From NCBI RefSeq assembly GCF_039538065.1, contig NZ_BAABBR010000001.1, positions 1,650,501-1,714,500 on the forward strand: a stretch of DNA of 64,000 nucleotides. The letters are read 5' to 3'. The notes beneath the pieces are model-generated. The model was not told the DNA's origin and searched no databases. It worked only from the letters and a program-made list of their open reading frames with translations. The translations under genes were made by a program, and so were the position numbers. This stretch comes from Sphingomonas rosea. Lineage in GTDB: Bacteria > Pseudomonadota > Alphaproteobacteria > Sphingomonadales > Sphingomonadaceae. Positions 35,392 to 45,300 of the stretch are shown piece after piece (position 1 is the first letter of the stretch; every line of letters starts with the position of its first letter).

Positions 35392-37893
35392 GTGAAGCTG
35401 GTCGTCGTCGAATCGCCGGCCAAGGCGAAAACCATCGAGAAGTATCTGGGGCCCGGCCACAAGGTGCTGGCGAGCTACGGACACGTGCGCGACCTGCCGC
35501 CCAAGGACGGCTCGGTCGATCCGGACCACGATTTTGCGATGGACTGGGAGGTCTATGGCGACAAGGCCAAGCAGGTGAAGGCGATCGCCGACGCCGCCAA
35601 GGCGTCGGATACGCTGATCCTCGCGACCGACCCCGATCGCGAGGGCGAGGCGATCAGCTGGCACGTCCAGGAGCTGCTGAAGAAGCGGAAGGCGCTGCCA
35701 AAGGACGTCCAGCGTGTCACCTTCAACGCAATCACCAAGTCGGCCGTCCTTGACGCCATGGCGGCCCCGCGCGAACTCGATAACGACCTCATCGACGCCT
35801 ACCGGGCGCGCCGCGCGCTCGATTATCTGGTCGGCTTCACCCTCTCGCCGATCCTGTGGCGCAAGCTTCCGGGCGCGAAGAGCGCGGGCCGCGTGCAGTC
35901 GGTCGCGCTGCGGTTGATCGTCGACCGCGAGGCCGAGATCGAGCGCTTCACCGCGCAGGAATATTGGACCGTGACCGCGCGCTTTGCTGCCACCGGCCAG
36001 GAGTTCACCGCGCGCCTCGTCGAGCTTGACGGCAAGAAGGTCGACAAGCTGACGCTGGGTGACAAGGGCTCGGCGACCGACGCGAAGAAGGCGGTCGAAG
36101 CCGGCCATTTCGCAGTCGCCTCGGTCGAGACCAAGCCCTTCAGCCGCAATCCCCCGCCGCCCTTCACCACCTCGACCCTGCAGCAGGAAGCCGCTCGCAA
36201 GCTTGGTTTTGCCGCCAGCCACACGATGAGGATCGCGCAGCAGCTCTATGAGGACGGGCTGATCACCTACATGCGGACTGACGGCGTCCAGATGGCGGGC
36301 GAGGCGATCAGCGCGGCCCGCAAGGCCGTCGCCGACCGCTTCGGCGCCGCGCACCTTCCCGACAAGCCGCGCCACTACACCAGCAAGGCCAAGAACGCGC
36401 AGGAAGCGCACGAGGCGATCCGCCCGACCGATTTTGCTCGCGAGAAAGCCGGCAGCGGGGACCATGCGCGCCTGTACGAGCTGGTGCTCAACCGCGCGCT
36501 CGCCAGCCAGATGGCCTCGGCACGGCTCGAGCGGACCACCGTTGAACTGGCGAGCGATCGTGCCCGGCTGCGCGCCACCGGCCAGGTCACGCTCTTCCCC
36601 GGCTTCCTCGCGCTTTACGAGGAAGGCCGTGACGAAAAGAGTGACGACGAGGACGGCGCCAAGATGCCGCACCTCGCCAAGGGTGACCGGCCCGACAAGC
36701 TCGGCGTCGATGCGGTGCAGAGCTTCACCCAGCCGCCGCCGCGCTATTCCGAGGCGAGCCTCGTCAAGCGTCTCGAGGAACTCGGTATCGGGCGCCCATC
36801 GACCTATGCGGCGACGCTGCAGACCTTGAAGGACCGCGAATATGTCCGGCTCGAGAAGCAGCGCTTCATTCCCGAGGAGAGCGGCCGCCTCGTCACCGCC
36901 TTCCTCGAGCGCTTCTTCGAGAAATATGTCAGCTACGATTACACCGCCGAGCTCGAGGACGAGCTCGACGACGTGTCGGGCGGGCGGCTTGATTATCTGA
37001 AATTGCTCGAAGCCTTCTGGCGCGATTTCAAGCCCAAGGCGGGCGAGGTGATGGAGCAGAAGCCGTCCGAAGTGACGGCCGCGCTCGACGAGTTCCTTTC
37101 GCCCTGGCTGTTCCCCGACAAGGGCGACGGCTCCGATCCGCGCACCTGCCCGCTGTGCGGCACCGGCCGTCTGGCGCTCCGCGGCGGCAAGTTCGGCGCA
37201 TTCGTCGCCTGCTCGAACTACCCCGACTGCAAGTTCACGCGGAAGTTCGGGCAGGGCGGCGATGCCGCTGCTTCGAACGGCGAACCGGCGGATCTCGGCG
37301 AAGGCATCCTGCTCAAGAGCGGCCGCTTCGGCCCCTATGTCGAGCAGGGCGAAAAGCGCGCCTCGATCCCCAAGGACGTCAGCGTCGATCTCGACTGGGC
37401 CAAGAAGCTGCTCAGCCTGCCGCGCGAGATCGGGCCGCATCCGGAGACGGGCGAGATGATCTCGGCCTCGATCGGGCGCTATGGGCCCTATCTCGTCCAC
37501 CAGGGCAAATATGCGCGCCTCGCGGGCACCGCCGAGGTGTTCGAGACCGGCATGAACGCCGCGGTCGCCAAGCTTGCCGATGCGGCGGCTGGTGGCGGCA
37601 AGGGCCGGGGCGCGTCGCGCGAGCCCGTGGCGGTGCTGGGTGCCCATCCCGAGACCGCCAAGGAACTGAAGGTCATGGAAGGCCGCTTCGGCCCCTACGT
37701 GACTGACGGCACCACCCACGCGACCTTGCCCAAGGCGACCGATCCCAAGGCGCTGACGCTCGAGGAGGCGATCGCGCTGATCGACGCCAAGGCCGCCAAG
37801 GGCCCGGCCAAAGGCAAGCGCAAGACCGCCGCCAAGAAAGCGCCCGCCAAGAAAGCGGCGCCGAAGAAGGCCGCGGCTAAGAAGAAGGCGTAG
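35392..37893 (+). CDS. topA: DNA topoisomerase I
   Basis: Type IA topoisomerase that relaxes negative supercoils, 833 residues. The TOPRIM domain is at the N-terminus (VVVESPAKAKTIEKYLG and ATDPDREGEAISWH), the catalytic tyrosine is in GLITYMRTDGVQ (about residue 290), and the C-terminus has a Zn-ribbon (CPLCGTGRLALRGGKFG...CSNYPDCKFTRKFG), further topoisomerase C-terminal repeats and a Lys/Ala-rich tail. The start is a GTG with GAGG 10 nt upstream; a three-codon ATG-AAT-AAG-TGA frame overlaps it. Confidence 0.96.
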   Translation: MKLVVVESPAKAKTIEKYLGPGHKVLASYGHVRDLPPKDGSVDPDHDFAMDWEVYGDKAKQVKAIADAAKASDTLILATDPDREGEAISWHVQELLKKRKALPKDVQRVTFNAITKSAVLDAMAAPRELDNDLIDAYRARRALDYLVGFTLSPILWRKLPGAKSAGRVQSVALRLIVDREAEIERFTAQEYWTVTARFAATGQEFTARLVELDGKKVDKLTLGDKGSATDAKKAVEAGHFAVASVETKPFSRNPPPPFTTSTLQQEAARKLGFAASHTMRIAQQLYEDGLITYMRTDGVQMAGEAISAARKAVADRFGAAHLPDKPRHYTSKAKNAQEAHEAIRPTDFAREKAGSGDHARLYELVLNRALASQMASARLERTTVELASDRARLRATGQVTLFPGFLALYEEGRDEKSDDEDGAKMPHLAKGDRPDKLGVDAVQSFTQPPPRYSEASLVKRLEELGIGRPSTYAATLQTLKDREYVRLEKQRFIPEESGRLVTAFLERFFEKYVSYDYTAELEDELDDVSGGRLDYLKLLEAFWRDFKPKAGEVMEQKPSEVTAALDEFLSPWLFPDKGDGSDPRTCPLCGTGRLALRGGKFGAFVACSNYPDCKFTRKFGQGGDAAASNGEPADLGEGILLKSGRFGPYVEQGEKRASIPKDVSVDLDWAKKLLSLPREIGPHPETGEMISASIGRYGPYLVHQGKYARLAGTAEVFETGMNAAVAKLADAAAGGGKGRGASREPVAVLGAHPETAKELKVMEGRFGPYVTDGTTHATLPKATDPKALTLEEAIALIDAKAAKGPAKGKRKTAAKKAPAKKAAPKKAAAKKKA

Positions 37894-38632
37894 CGCCGCA
37901 CGCCCGGCAGCCCGGATCCGCAGGAATGCGGATCGGGCGCTGGGTGCCGTCGAGGCCGTCGATCAGGTGTAGGACGCCGACCGGATCCTCGCCCGCCTGT
38001 GCGAGGAACCGGATCGCGATCAGCGCGGCGAGGTTGCCGGCCAGCCCCGTCAAAGCGCCCGTGACTCCAAGCTCGGCGCAATTGTCGCAATCGTCGGCGT
38101 CGAACGCATCGCCGACGAAGCAGCGGTAGCAGGGCCGACCCCGGAACAGCCCGACCTGCCCCTGCCACTGTGCGGCGGCGGCGCTGAGCAGCGGAAGGCC
38201 AAGGCCGACGCAGGCATCGCTCACCGCCAGCCGGGTCGCGAAATTGTCGGTTCCGTCGATCACGAGGTCGTGGCCCGCGAGCAGCGTCGGCGCGTTGCCG
38301 GGGTCGATCCGCCGCTCGATCGGATTCACCTCCACGAACGGGTTCAGGCGCCGCACGAACTGGCCCGCGAGCGCCGCCTTGGGCTCGCCCGCGTCGCGCG
38401 AGCGGTAGATCGGCTGACGGTGGAGATTCGACAGGTCGGCGAGATCGGGGTCGACGATGGTGATCTTGCCCACCCCCGCGCCGGCCAGCGCCGGGATCAC
38501 CGCCGCGCCGATCCCGCCCGCGCCGATCACCGCCACGCGCGCCGCCTTCAGCCGCTGCTGACCGGTCCCGCCCAGCTGCGGCAGGACGATCTGGCGGGCG
38601 TAGCGGGTCAGTTCCTCGTCGGAGAGGGTCAC
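37877..38632 (-). CDS. ThiF/MoeB-family sulphur-carrier adenylyltransferase
   Basis: E1-like enzyme that adenylates the C-terminus of a sulphur-carrier protein (MoaD or ThiS). The 251-residue protein has the ATP motif VAVIGAGGIGAAVIPAL, the R-x-x-x-x-x-Q block LHRQPIYRSRDAGEPKA, DGTDNFATRLAVSD and zinc-binding CYRCF / CRACG pairs. It has no rhodanese domain, so it is the short MoeB/ThiF form. It overlaps the topA 3' end by 17 nt and follows dut by 7 nt. Which carrier it serves cannot be told from context. Confidence 0.88.
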   Translation of the reverse strand: MTLSDEELTRYARQIVLPQLGGTGQQRLKAARVAVIGAGGIGAAVIPALAGAGVGKITIVDPDLADLSNLHRQPIYRSRDAGEPKAALAGQFVRRLNPFVEVNPIERRIDPGNAPTLLAGHDLVIDGTDNFATRLAVSDACVGLGLPLLSAAAAQWQGQVGLFRGRPCYRCFVGDAFDADDCDNCAELGVTGALTGLAGNLAALIAIRFLAQAGEDPVGVLHLIDGLDGTQRPIRIPADPGCRACGATPSS

Positions 38633-38639
38633 CGGCGGC

Positions 38640-39110
38640 TCACAGCCCCGTGCTTCCGAATCCGCCGAGGCCGCGCCCGGTGCTGGCCGAGAATTCCTCG
38701 ACGACCCGGAATTCTGGCCGGATGATCGGCAGGAAGACGAGCTGTGCGATCCGGTCGCCCGGGCTCACCGTCACCGGCTCGCTGCCCGGCGGGGTTCGCA
38801 GCCAGGCGGAGATGAAGATCTGGTTGGCGTAATCGGCGTCGATCGTGCCGACCGACTGGCCGAGGATGACGCCCTTCTTGTGACCGAGGCCCGAGCGGGC
38901 GAGCAGAAAGGCGACGACATGGGGGTCGTTCATCAGGATCGCGATACCCGAGGGAATGAGGATCGCCGGCGCCTGCGGCTGCAGTTCGATCGGCTCGTCG
39001 ATGCAGGCGAAGAGGTCGATCCCGGCCGACATCTCGGTCTGGTAGGCGGGCAGTCCCCAGTCGTGGATGCGCGGGTCGAGGACCTTCAATTCGAACAACG
39101 GCTGCGACAA
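38640..39110 (-). CDS. dut: dUTP diphosphatase
   Basis: Hydrolyses dUTP to dUMP, keeping uracil out of DNA. The 156-residue trimeric-type enzyme shows the five motifs: SAGIDLFACI, ARSGLGHKKGVIL, GTIDADYANQIFIS, PGDRIAQLVFLP and the C-terminal STGRGLGGFGSTG. It closely follows the E. coli form. It is 56 nt downstream of the secretion adaptor gene on the same strand. Confidence 0.95.
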   Translation of the reverse strand: MSQPLFELKVLDPRIHDWGLPAYQTEMSAGIDLFACIDEPIELQPQAPAILIPSGIAILMNDPHVVAFLLARSGLGHKKGVILGQSVGTIDADYANQIFISAWLRTPPGSEPVTVSPGDRIAQLVFLPIIRPEFRVVEEFSASTGRGLGGFGSTGL

Positions 39111-39166
39111 ATCATCCCTCCCAAGGCTTGCGCCTCGCTAGGGAAGCGCCGCCGCCGCCGCAACCG

Positions 39167-40531
39167 TCAGTCCTCGCGCATCGCGCCCCAGAACTGGCTC
39201 GTCAGCGGCTCGAGGAAATAGTCGAGGGCGGTGCGCTTGCGCAGCTGGACCAGCACCTCGACGTTCATGCCGGCGGTCAGCCGGTAGGGCTTGCCATTGG
39301 GGTTCTTGAGCAAGGCGAGCTGGTCGCGGGGGACCACCACTTCGCTGGTGAAGTAGCGCTGCCCCGTCTTCTCGTCGACAAAGCTGTCGGCCGAGACGCG
39401 GGTGATCTTGCCGTTCAGCGGCGGGAGCGACCGGTCGTGGATGCCGGGGAAGCGGACTTCGGCGTCCATGCCGGTGACGAGGTCGTCGGCATTGTCGGGC
39501 GAGACCATCGCCTGGACAACGAGCGGGGTGTTCTCGGGCACGATGTCCATCAGCTTCTGCCCCGGCGCGACGACGCCGCCCGGGGTGAAGACGGCAAGCC
39601 CGACCACCGCGCCCGAGACCGGCGCGCGGATCACCGTCTGGCGGAGTTGCTCGCGCGCGGCGGCGAGCTTGGGCATCACGTCGCCGATCTGCTGCTCGGT
39701 GTCGCGAAGGTCCGCGGCGACCTTCTCGCGGAAGGTCTGCGTGGCCTCGGCGGCCATCAACTGGTTCTCACGCACCGACCCCGACGCGACCGAGCGCGAG
39801 GCGGCGAACTGACCCTGCTCGCCCTGGAGCGAGGCCTTCAAACGCTCGAGTTCGCGCATCCGGGTCTGCGAGACGAAGCCCTTGTCGGCGACGGGCTTCA
39901 GGGCGGCGATCTGCTCGTCGACGAGGCGGATCTGCTCGGCGGTCGAACTGGCCTGGCTCGATGCACCCTGGCCCTGCGCCCCCGATTGCTGGGCCCGGGC
40001 GCCGAGCGCACCGCGCTGCGCCGACAGGGTCGCGGCCCGCGCGGCCATCTCGCGCCGCTGCAGGGCCAGCACCTGCATCGCCTCGGCGCGGTCGGCATCG
40101 TCGAACATGCTGTATTCGGCCGGCACCGCGATCGGGGTTCCGGTCTGCTCGGCGATCAGCCGCGAGCGGGTCGCCATCAGGCGGATCGCCTGGCTGGTGA
40201 GCGCACGCTCCTGCGCCTGCACCTCGGGCGCGACGAGGGTGAAGAGGAGGTCGCCGCGATTGACGCGCTGGCCTTCCTTGACGTTGATCGTACCCACGAC
40301 CCCGCCGTCGCGATGCTGGATCGTCTGGCGCTGGCCAGATACGGTCAGCGTGCCCGTGGCGTGCGCGGCCGCATCGAGCCGCGCGATCGCGGCCCAGCCG
40401 AGGAAGATCACGAAGAACAGCCCCGCGATGATGGCCCCGATGCGGATATCCTTGCGAGGATCGGTCAGCTCGGCCGCGGGCTGCGCGGTGGTGGCGGGGA
40501 GATGGTCGGCGGCGAGGACGAGGTCGGTCAT
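39167..40531 (-). CDS. Type I secretion periplasmic adaptor (HlyD/PrtE family)
   Basis: Membrane-fusion protein linking the ABC exporter to a TolC-type channel. The 454-residue protein has one N-terminal membrane helix (about 33-53), a first lipoyl half (GTINVKEGQRVNRGDLLFTL), a long coiled coil (about 100-290) and the second lipoyl half followed by a beta-barrel ending in GMNVEVLVQLRKRTALDYFL, the HlyD_2/PrtE ending. Its ATG overlaps the ATPase stop by ATGA. Its likely cargo is the RTX nuclease two genes upstream. Confidence 0.93.
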   Translation of the reverse strand: MTDLVLAADHLPATTAQPAAELTDPRKDIRIGAIIAGLFFVIFLGWAAIARLDAAAHATGTLTVSGQRQTIQHRDGGVVGTINVKEGQRVNRGDLLFTLVAPEVQAQERALTSQAIRLMATRSRLIAEQTGTPIAVPAEYSMFDDADRAEAMQVLALQRREMAARAATLSAQRGALGARAQQSGAQGQGASSQASSTAEQIRLVDEQIAALKPVADKGFVSQTRMRELERLKASLQGEQGQFAASRSVASGSVRENQLMAAEATQTFREKVAADLRDTEQQIGDVMPKLAAAREQLRQTVIRAPVSGAVVGLAVFTPGGVVAPGQKLMDIVPENTPLVVQAMVSPDNADDLVTGMDAEVRFPGIHDRSLPPLNGKITRVSADSFVDEKTGQRYFTSEVVVPRDQLALLKNPNGKPYRLTAGMNVEVLVQLRKRTALDYFLEPLTSQFWGAMRED

Positions 40532-42252
40532 GCCTTGGCTTCCACGGCAACGGGGGCGGGGCGGGGCGGCATGATCCGCTGGAGCACTTCGTCGCGCGGG
40601 CCGAACATCTCGGCCTGGCCGTCACGCATGAGCAGGATCTTGTCGATCACGGGCAGCACGCCGAGCTTGTGACTGACGATGAGCACGGTCCGGCCGCGTT
40701 CCTTGGCCTCGGCAATCGCCTTGGTCAGCGCCGCGTCGCCTTCGCCGTCGAGATTGCTGTTGGGTTCGTCGAGCAGCAGGATGCGCGGGTCGCCGAAGAA
40801 GGCGCGGGCGAGCGCGACGCGCTGCGCCTGGCCGGCGGACAGGCCGCGGCCGCCCGGCCCGAGGCGATGGTTGAAGCCGCCAGGCAGTCGCTGGATGAGG
40901 TCGAGCGCCCCGACCGCTTCGGCGGCGGCGATGACCATCGCGTCGATCTCGCCCGGGTCGACCAGCCGGTCGCCCGCGAAGCGCGCGATATTCTCGGCGA
41001 CGGTGCCGGGGAAGAGCCGGCTGTCCTGCGGCACATAGCCGATCTCGAGCGCAAGCCGCTCGGGGTCCCAGTCGGCCCGGCTCGAGCCATCGAAGCGGAC
41101 GTCGCCGCGGTCGGCCGGCAGCGCGCCGGCGAGGACCCGCAGCAGCGTCGACTTGCCCGCGCCCGACGGGCCGATGATCGCGATCGCCTGCCCCGGCTCG
41201 ACCGCGAAGCTGACGTTCATCAGGACCGCGCCGTCACGGTCGGGATGGCGGACGCTGATCGCCTCGGCCGTGAGCGCGCCCTTGAGCGGCGGGAGTTCGG
41301 TCAGGCGCGGCGCGTCCTGCTCGGAGCCGAGGAGGTCGTCGAGCCGGGTCATGGCACGACGCGCGGCGCCGAGCGGCCGGATGGCGCCGATCAACTGCTC
41401 GATCGGCTGCAGCGCGCGGGCGATGAGGAAGGAGCTGGCGAAGATCGCGCCGGGCGAGATCAGCCCCTCGACCGCGAGCAGGGCCCCGAGGCCGAGCGCC
41501 AGCGACTGAAGCGCGAGGCGGACGAACTTGCCCCCGGTGAAGAAGGCGCCGCCGGCGAAATTCACCGAGCTTTGTTCGGTCAGCATCGCTTCGCGGGCGC
41601 GGAGCTGGCGCAGCACGAGGGCACGGCGCATGCCGAGCGCACGGATGCTTTCGGCTCCGCCGAGCAGGCTGTCCTGGAGCGAATAGCTGGCGCGGGCCTG
41701 TTCCTCGGCGCGGACCGAGTGCGGACGGACGGTACGCTCGTTCATCCAGGCAATGGCCGGGAGTGCGGCTCCGCCGACGATCGCCAGCAGGCCGATGTAC
41801 GGGTGGAGCAGGAAGCAGACGAGGATGTAGATCGGGACCCACGGCGCGTCGAAAAGGGCGAGCATCGCCGGACCGGCGAGCATGCCCTTGGCCGATTCGA
41901 GGTCGCGCAGTGCGGTGCCCGCCTGGCTGAGATCGGGCCGCGCGATGCTGGCGTCCATCACCCGGGCAGCGAGCGACAGATCGAGCTGCGCCGCGGCGCG
42001 GGCGAGGAGCTTCGAGCGGATCCGGTCGAGCAGGCTCAAGGTGCCGAGCGCGAACAGCAGCACCATCGTCAGCAGGAACAGGGTCTGGACGCCGCGGGTC
42101 GGGACCACGCGGTCGTAGACCTGCAGCATGTAGATGGTGGGCACGATGTAGAGCAGGTTGACGCCCGCGCTGAACACGGCCGCCGCGACGAGGTGCGGGC
42201 GAACCCGCGACAGGGCCTGCTTCATGCCCGCTGAATTAAGTGACAGGATCAT
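40528..42252 (-). CDS. Type I secretion ABC permease/ATPase (PrtD family)
   Basis: A 574-residue fused transporter: six membrane helices in the first 310 residues, then an ABC domain with Walker A IIGPSGAGKSTLLRV, Q-loop GYVPQDSRLF, signature GLSAGQAQRVALARA (Ala in place of the usual Gly of LSGGQ), Walker B ILLLDEPNSNLD and switch SHK. It has no C39 peptidase domain, so it belongs to the PrtD class that exports RTX proteins with an uncleaved C-terminal signal. ATG at 42252; an ATG at 42225 is an alternative. Confidence 0.93.
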   Translation of the reverse strand: MILSLNSAGMKQALSRVRPHLVAAAVFSAGVNLLYIVPTIYMLQVYDRVVPTRGVQTLFLLTMVLLFALGTLSLLDRIRSKLLARAAAQLDLSLAARVMDASIARPDLSQAGTALRDLESAKGMLAGPAMLALFDAPWVPIYILVCFLLHPYIGLLAIVGGAALPAIAWMNERTVRPHSVRAEEQARASYSLQDSLLGGAESIRALGMRRALVLRQLRAREAMLTEQSSVNFAGGAFFTGGKFVRLALQSLALGLGALLAVEGLISPGAIFASSFLIARALQPIEQLIGAIRPLGAARRAMTRLDDLLGSEQDAPRLTELPPLKGALTAEAISVRHPDRDGAVLMNVSFAVEPGQAIAIIGPSGAGKSTLLRVLAGALPADRGDVRFDGSSRADWDPERLALEIGYVPQDSRLFPGTVAENIARFAGDRLVDPGEIDAMVIAAAEAVGALDLIQRLPGGFNHRLGPGGRGLSAGQAQRVALARAFFGDPRILLLDEPNSNLDGEGDAALTKAIAEAKERGRTVLIVSHKLGVLPVIDKILLMRDGQAEMFGPRDEVLQRIMPPRPAPVAVEAKA

Positions 42253-42266
42253 GATCCCAACGGGTT

Positions 42267-42303
42267 AGCGCCGCTCCAAAGACGAATCCTTAGGAGCGGC
42301 GCT
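42267..42303. repeat. Perfect 11-bp hairpin between nuclease and exporter genes
   Basis: AGCGCCGCTCC and GGAGCGGCGCT enclose a 15-nt loop. It lies between the 3' end of the nuclease gene and the start of the exporter ATPase on the same strand. No T-run follows on the coding strand. It may attenuate read-through or stabilise the upstream mRNA. Confidence 0.6.
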
Positions 42304-42327
42304 TGCCCGCGTCCAGCGTCTTGGCGC

Positions 42328-45300
42328 CTAGCTGACGAGCCAGCCGTCGGCGGCGAGGGTCGCGTGGCCCGCAAACCCTCCGTCGACCAGGCCAAGCTTG
42401 CCCGCCGAGGTGTCCATCGCCACGCCGGCGAGGCTCGAGACGCCGAGCAGCGTCACCGACCCGCCGCCGGTCAGGACGATCCGGAGATCGGCGACGCCGT
42501 CCTGGTCCCAGTCGGTGGTCTGGACCGAACGGATCCCCGTGCCGCCCTCGAACAGCAGGCGGTCGTTCGCCTTGTCGAAGTCGAAGATGACGTCGTTGCC
42601 CGACTTGGACGAGAATTCGAACACGTCCTTGCCCGCCCCGCCGGTGAGCCAGTCGTCGCCCATGCCGCCGCTCAGGAAGTCGTTGCCCGCACCGCCGTCG
42701 AGCACGTCATTGCCCGAGCCGCCGAGCAGGATGTCGTGGCCGGTCCCGCCCGTCAGCAGGTCGTTGCCATTGCCGCCGTCGAGCCGGTCGTGGCCGCTCC
42801 CGCCATCGAGGCTGTCATTGCCGTTGTTGCCGTAGAGCGTGTCCTCGCCCGCGGTCCCGGCCAGCGCGTCATTGCCGTTCCCGCCGCTGCGGGTGACGCC
42901 GTCGGCGATCCCGGTGACGGTGACGTTGACGGTCGCGGTGCTGGTCAGCCCGCCCTTGTCGGTGACGGTGTAGGTGAAGCTGTCGACCGCGGTAGCCCCG
43001 GTGGCGAGCGCGTCGAAGGCATCGCCGTCGGCGACGTAGCGCAGGGTCTGGCTGGCGGCGTCGAAGATGAGGCTGCCGTGCGTGCCCGCGGTGCCGACCG
43101 CGCTGATCGAGAGCATCTCACCCGCGTCCGGATCGCTGTCGTTGCCGAGGAGCAGCGACCACAGGTTGCCGCTGGTCGCATCTTCGTCGACAGCGATGGC
43201 GTCGGCCTTTGCGACCGGCGCCTCGTTGACGTCGCCGACCAGCACGGTGACCTTGTTCTGCGAGGTGAGACCCGCGCTGTCGGTCACCTTGACCAGCAGC
43301 TCGTAGCTCGCCTGACCCTCGTGATCGAGCGGCGCGGTGGTGGTGACCACGCCCTTGGCGTCGATCGCGAACTTGCCGTCGCCGCCCGAGACGAGGCTGT
43401 AGGTCAGCACGTCGCCCGGCGTATCGGTCGCCGACAGGCTGCCGACGATCGCACCGGCCGGCAAATTTTCGTCGACCGAGCCGCTGCCGCCGAGCACCAC
43501 GTCGTGCGGGGTGATGGCGACGCGCAGCAGCGCGACCTGCGGGTCGTGGTCGGTCGGGCGCTCGCCGCCGAATTCGGCATTGATGTGCACCGCGTCATAT
43601 TTGGCGCCGTCGAAGAGACCGCCGGTGACCAGCATGTTGTCGATCAGCTGGGCGTTGCCGTCGAACACGTAGGAATAGCGTTCCTGGCTCGGCAGCAGGG
43701 TCGAGAGGTTGGTGAAGACGCCGGTGTCGGTGAGCTGGGTCTGCGCCTTCTCGAACTGGAAACCGTTCCAGTCGCCAAGAATCATGAACTGCTTGGCGCT
43801 GTCCTGGCTGAGGATGTCGAAGACATAGGCCCCGACCGCCGCCGCCTGCGCGGTGCGTGCGGCGTCGCCCGCGTCCGCCGGCGGCTGCTTGTCGCCCCAC
43901 AGGGGATCCGACCCGCCACGCGAGGTAAGGTGGACGTTGATGGTGGTGAATTCCTGGCCGTTGAACGACCAGGTGGCGACGAGCGGCTGACGGCTGCCGG
44001 AAAAGGCGCTGTCGCCGATCAGGCCGAGGCTGCCGTCGACCAGGGTCACGCGGTCGGCCTGGTAGAGATAGCCGTTGCGGATGTTGCCGTTGGGCTCGCC
44101 GCCGGTCGAGTTGGCGGTGGTCGGCGCGATCTCGACATAGGTGTAGACGATGCCGGTCGCCGCGAAGATGGCGTCGATCAGCCCCTGCGCGTTGCTGGCG
44201 CCCGACAGGTCGGTGCCCTTGCCCGCGCCATCGGCATCCTGGACTTCCTGCACCGCGAGGATGTCGGGCGCGCCGAGGCTGTAGACGATGTCGTGCGCGA
44301 GGACGTCGTACTTCTGGTCCGACGGGTCCATGTTCTCGAGATTGTAGGTCGCGACGCTCACGAAATTGGCATCGCCCTTGAGGACGGTGTCGTTGTCGCC
44401 GAGCGTGACGTCCTTCGTCACGGTCGCGGTTTCGGTGGCGAGCACCTCGTAGCGGTCGAAGCTGTAGTTGATGATGCCGGTGACCGAGCCGAGGACGTCG
44501 CCCTGCGTCAGGAACGGCTGGGCGGAGAGCTTGTCGTCGAGCTGGATCTTCTCGGGGTTGTAGTCACCCGCGCTGATGGTGATCCCGCCGCGCTCGTTGA
44601 TCCCGGTCGCGCCGGCGCCGCCCGAGGCGACGATCTCGGTCTCGCCGAAGGCGTTGCTGTTGCCGACCGCGATCGGGCTGTCGATCGTGACCCGCATGCC
44701 CTCGAGGCTTTCCCAGAAGTCGATGCCGTCGACGTTCGGGTTGAAGACGGTGAGGCCGTCGCTGTCGATGTGCTCGGTCGGGGGCAGGAGGCCGCCGACG
44801 CCGATCTTGACCGCGTCGGGCAGCGCGTTGCCGCTCGACTGGATGGTCAGCGCCGAACCCGCGATCTGGGTGACCGACAGGCCGGTGTCGCTTGGCTTAT
44901 ATTCCTGGACGGTGCCGGTGACCTGGACCGCGTCGCCGACCGCGACCGGGGCGGTGCCGCGGACGTAGATGGCGTCCGAGGTGCGGGCGTTGCCGTCGCC
45001 GGTGGCGTCCTGGATCCAGAAGCCGCCGCTGGTGTCGAGCGCGGTGACGATGCCGGTGGTGATGACCGGCTGGCCGACATAGGACGAGACGTGACCCTCG
45101 CCCTGGATCGCCATGATCGTCCGGGGGATGGGATCGTCGTTCAAGATGATGCCGCGCGCCGCGCCGTCGACGATGGTCGCGTTCCCGGTGACGCCCGAAA
45201 GGTTGACCGTGAAGGCCTCATTGTCCTCGCCGACGCTGTCGGTGGCGACCGGGACGGTGATGGTCTTGGTATATTCGCCCGCCGCGAAGGTGACGGTGCC

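Noticed and set aside
34651..37719. A 1022-codon open frame on the minus strand opposite topA
   Set aside because: Antisense shadow of topA, which has every family motif.
40528..42252. Ala in the ABC signature LSAGQ as a sign of a degenerate exporter
   Set aside because: LSAGQ occurs in active PrtD-type exporters and all other motifs are intact.
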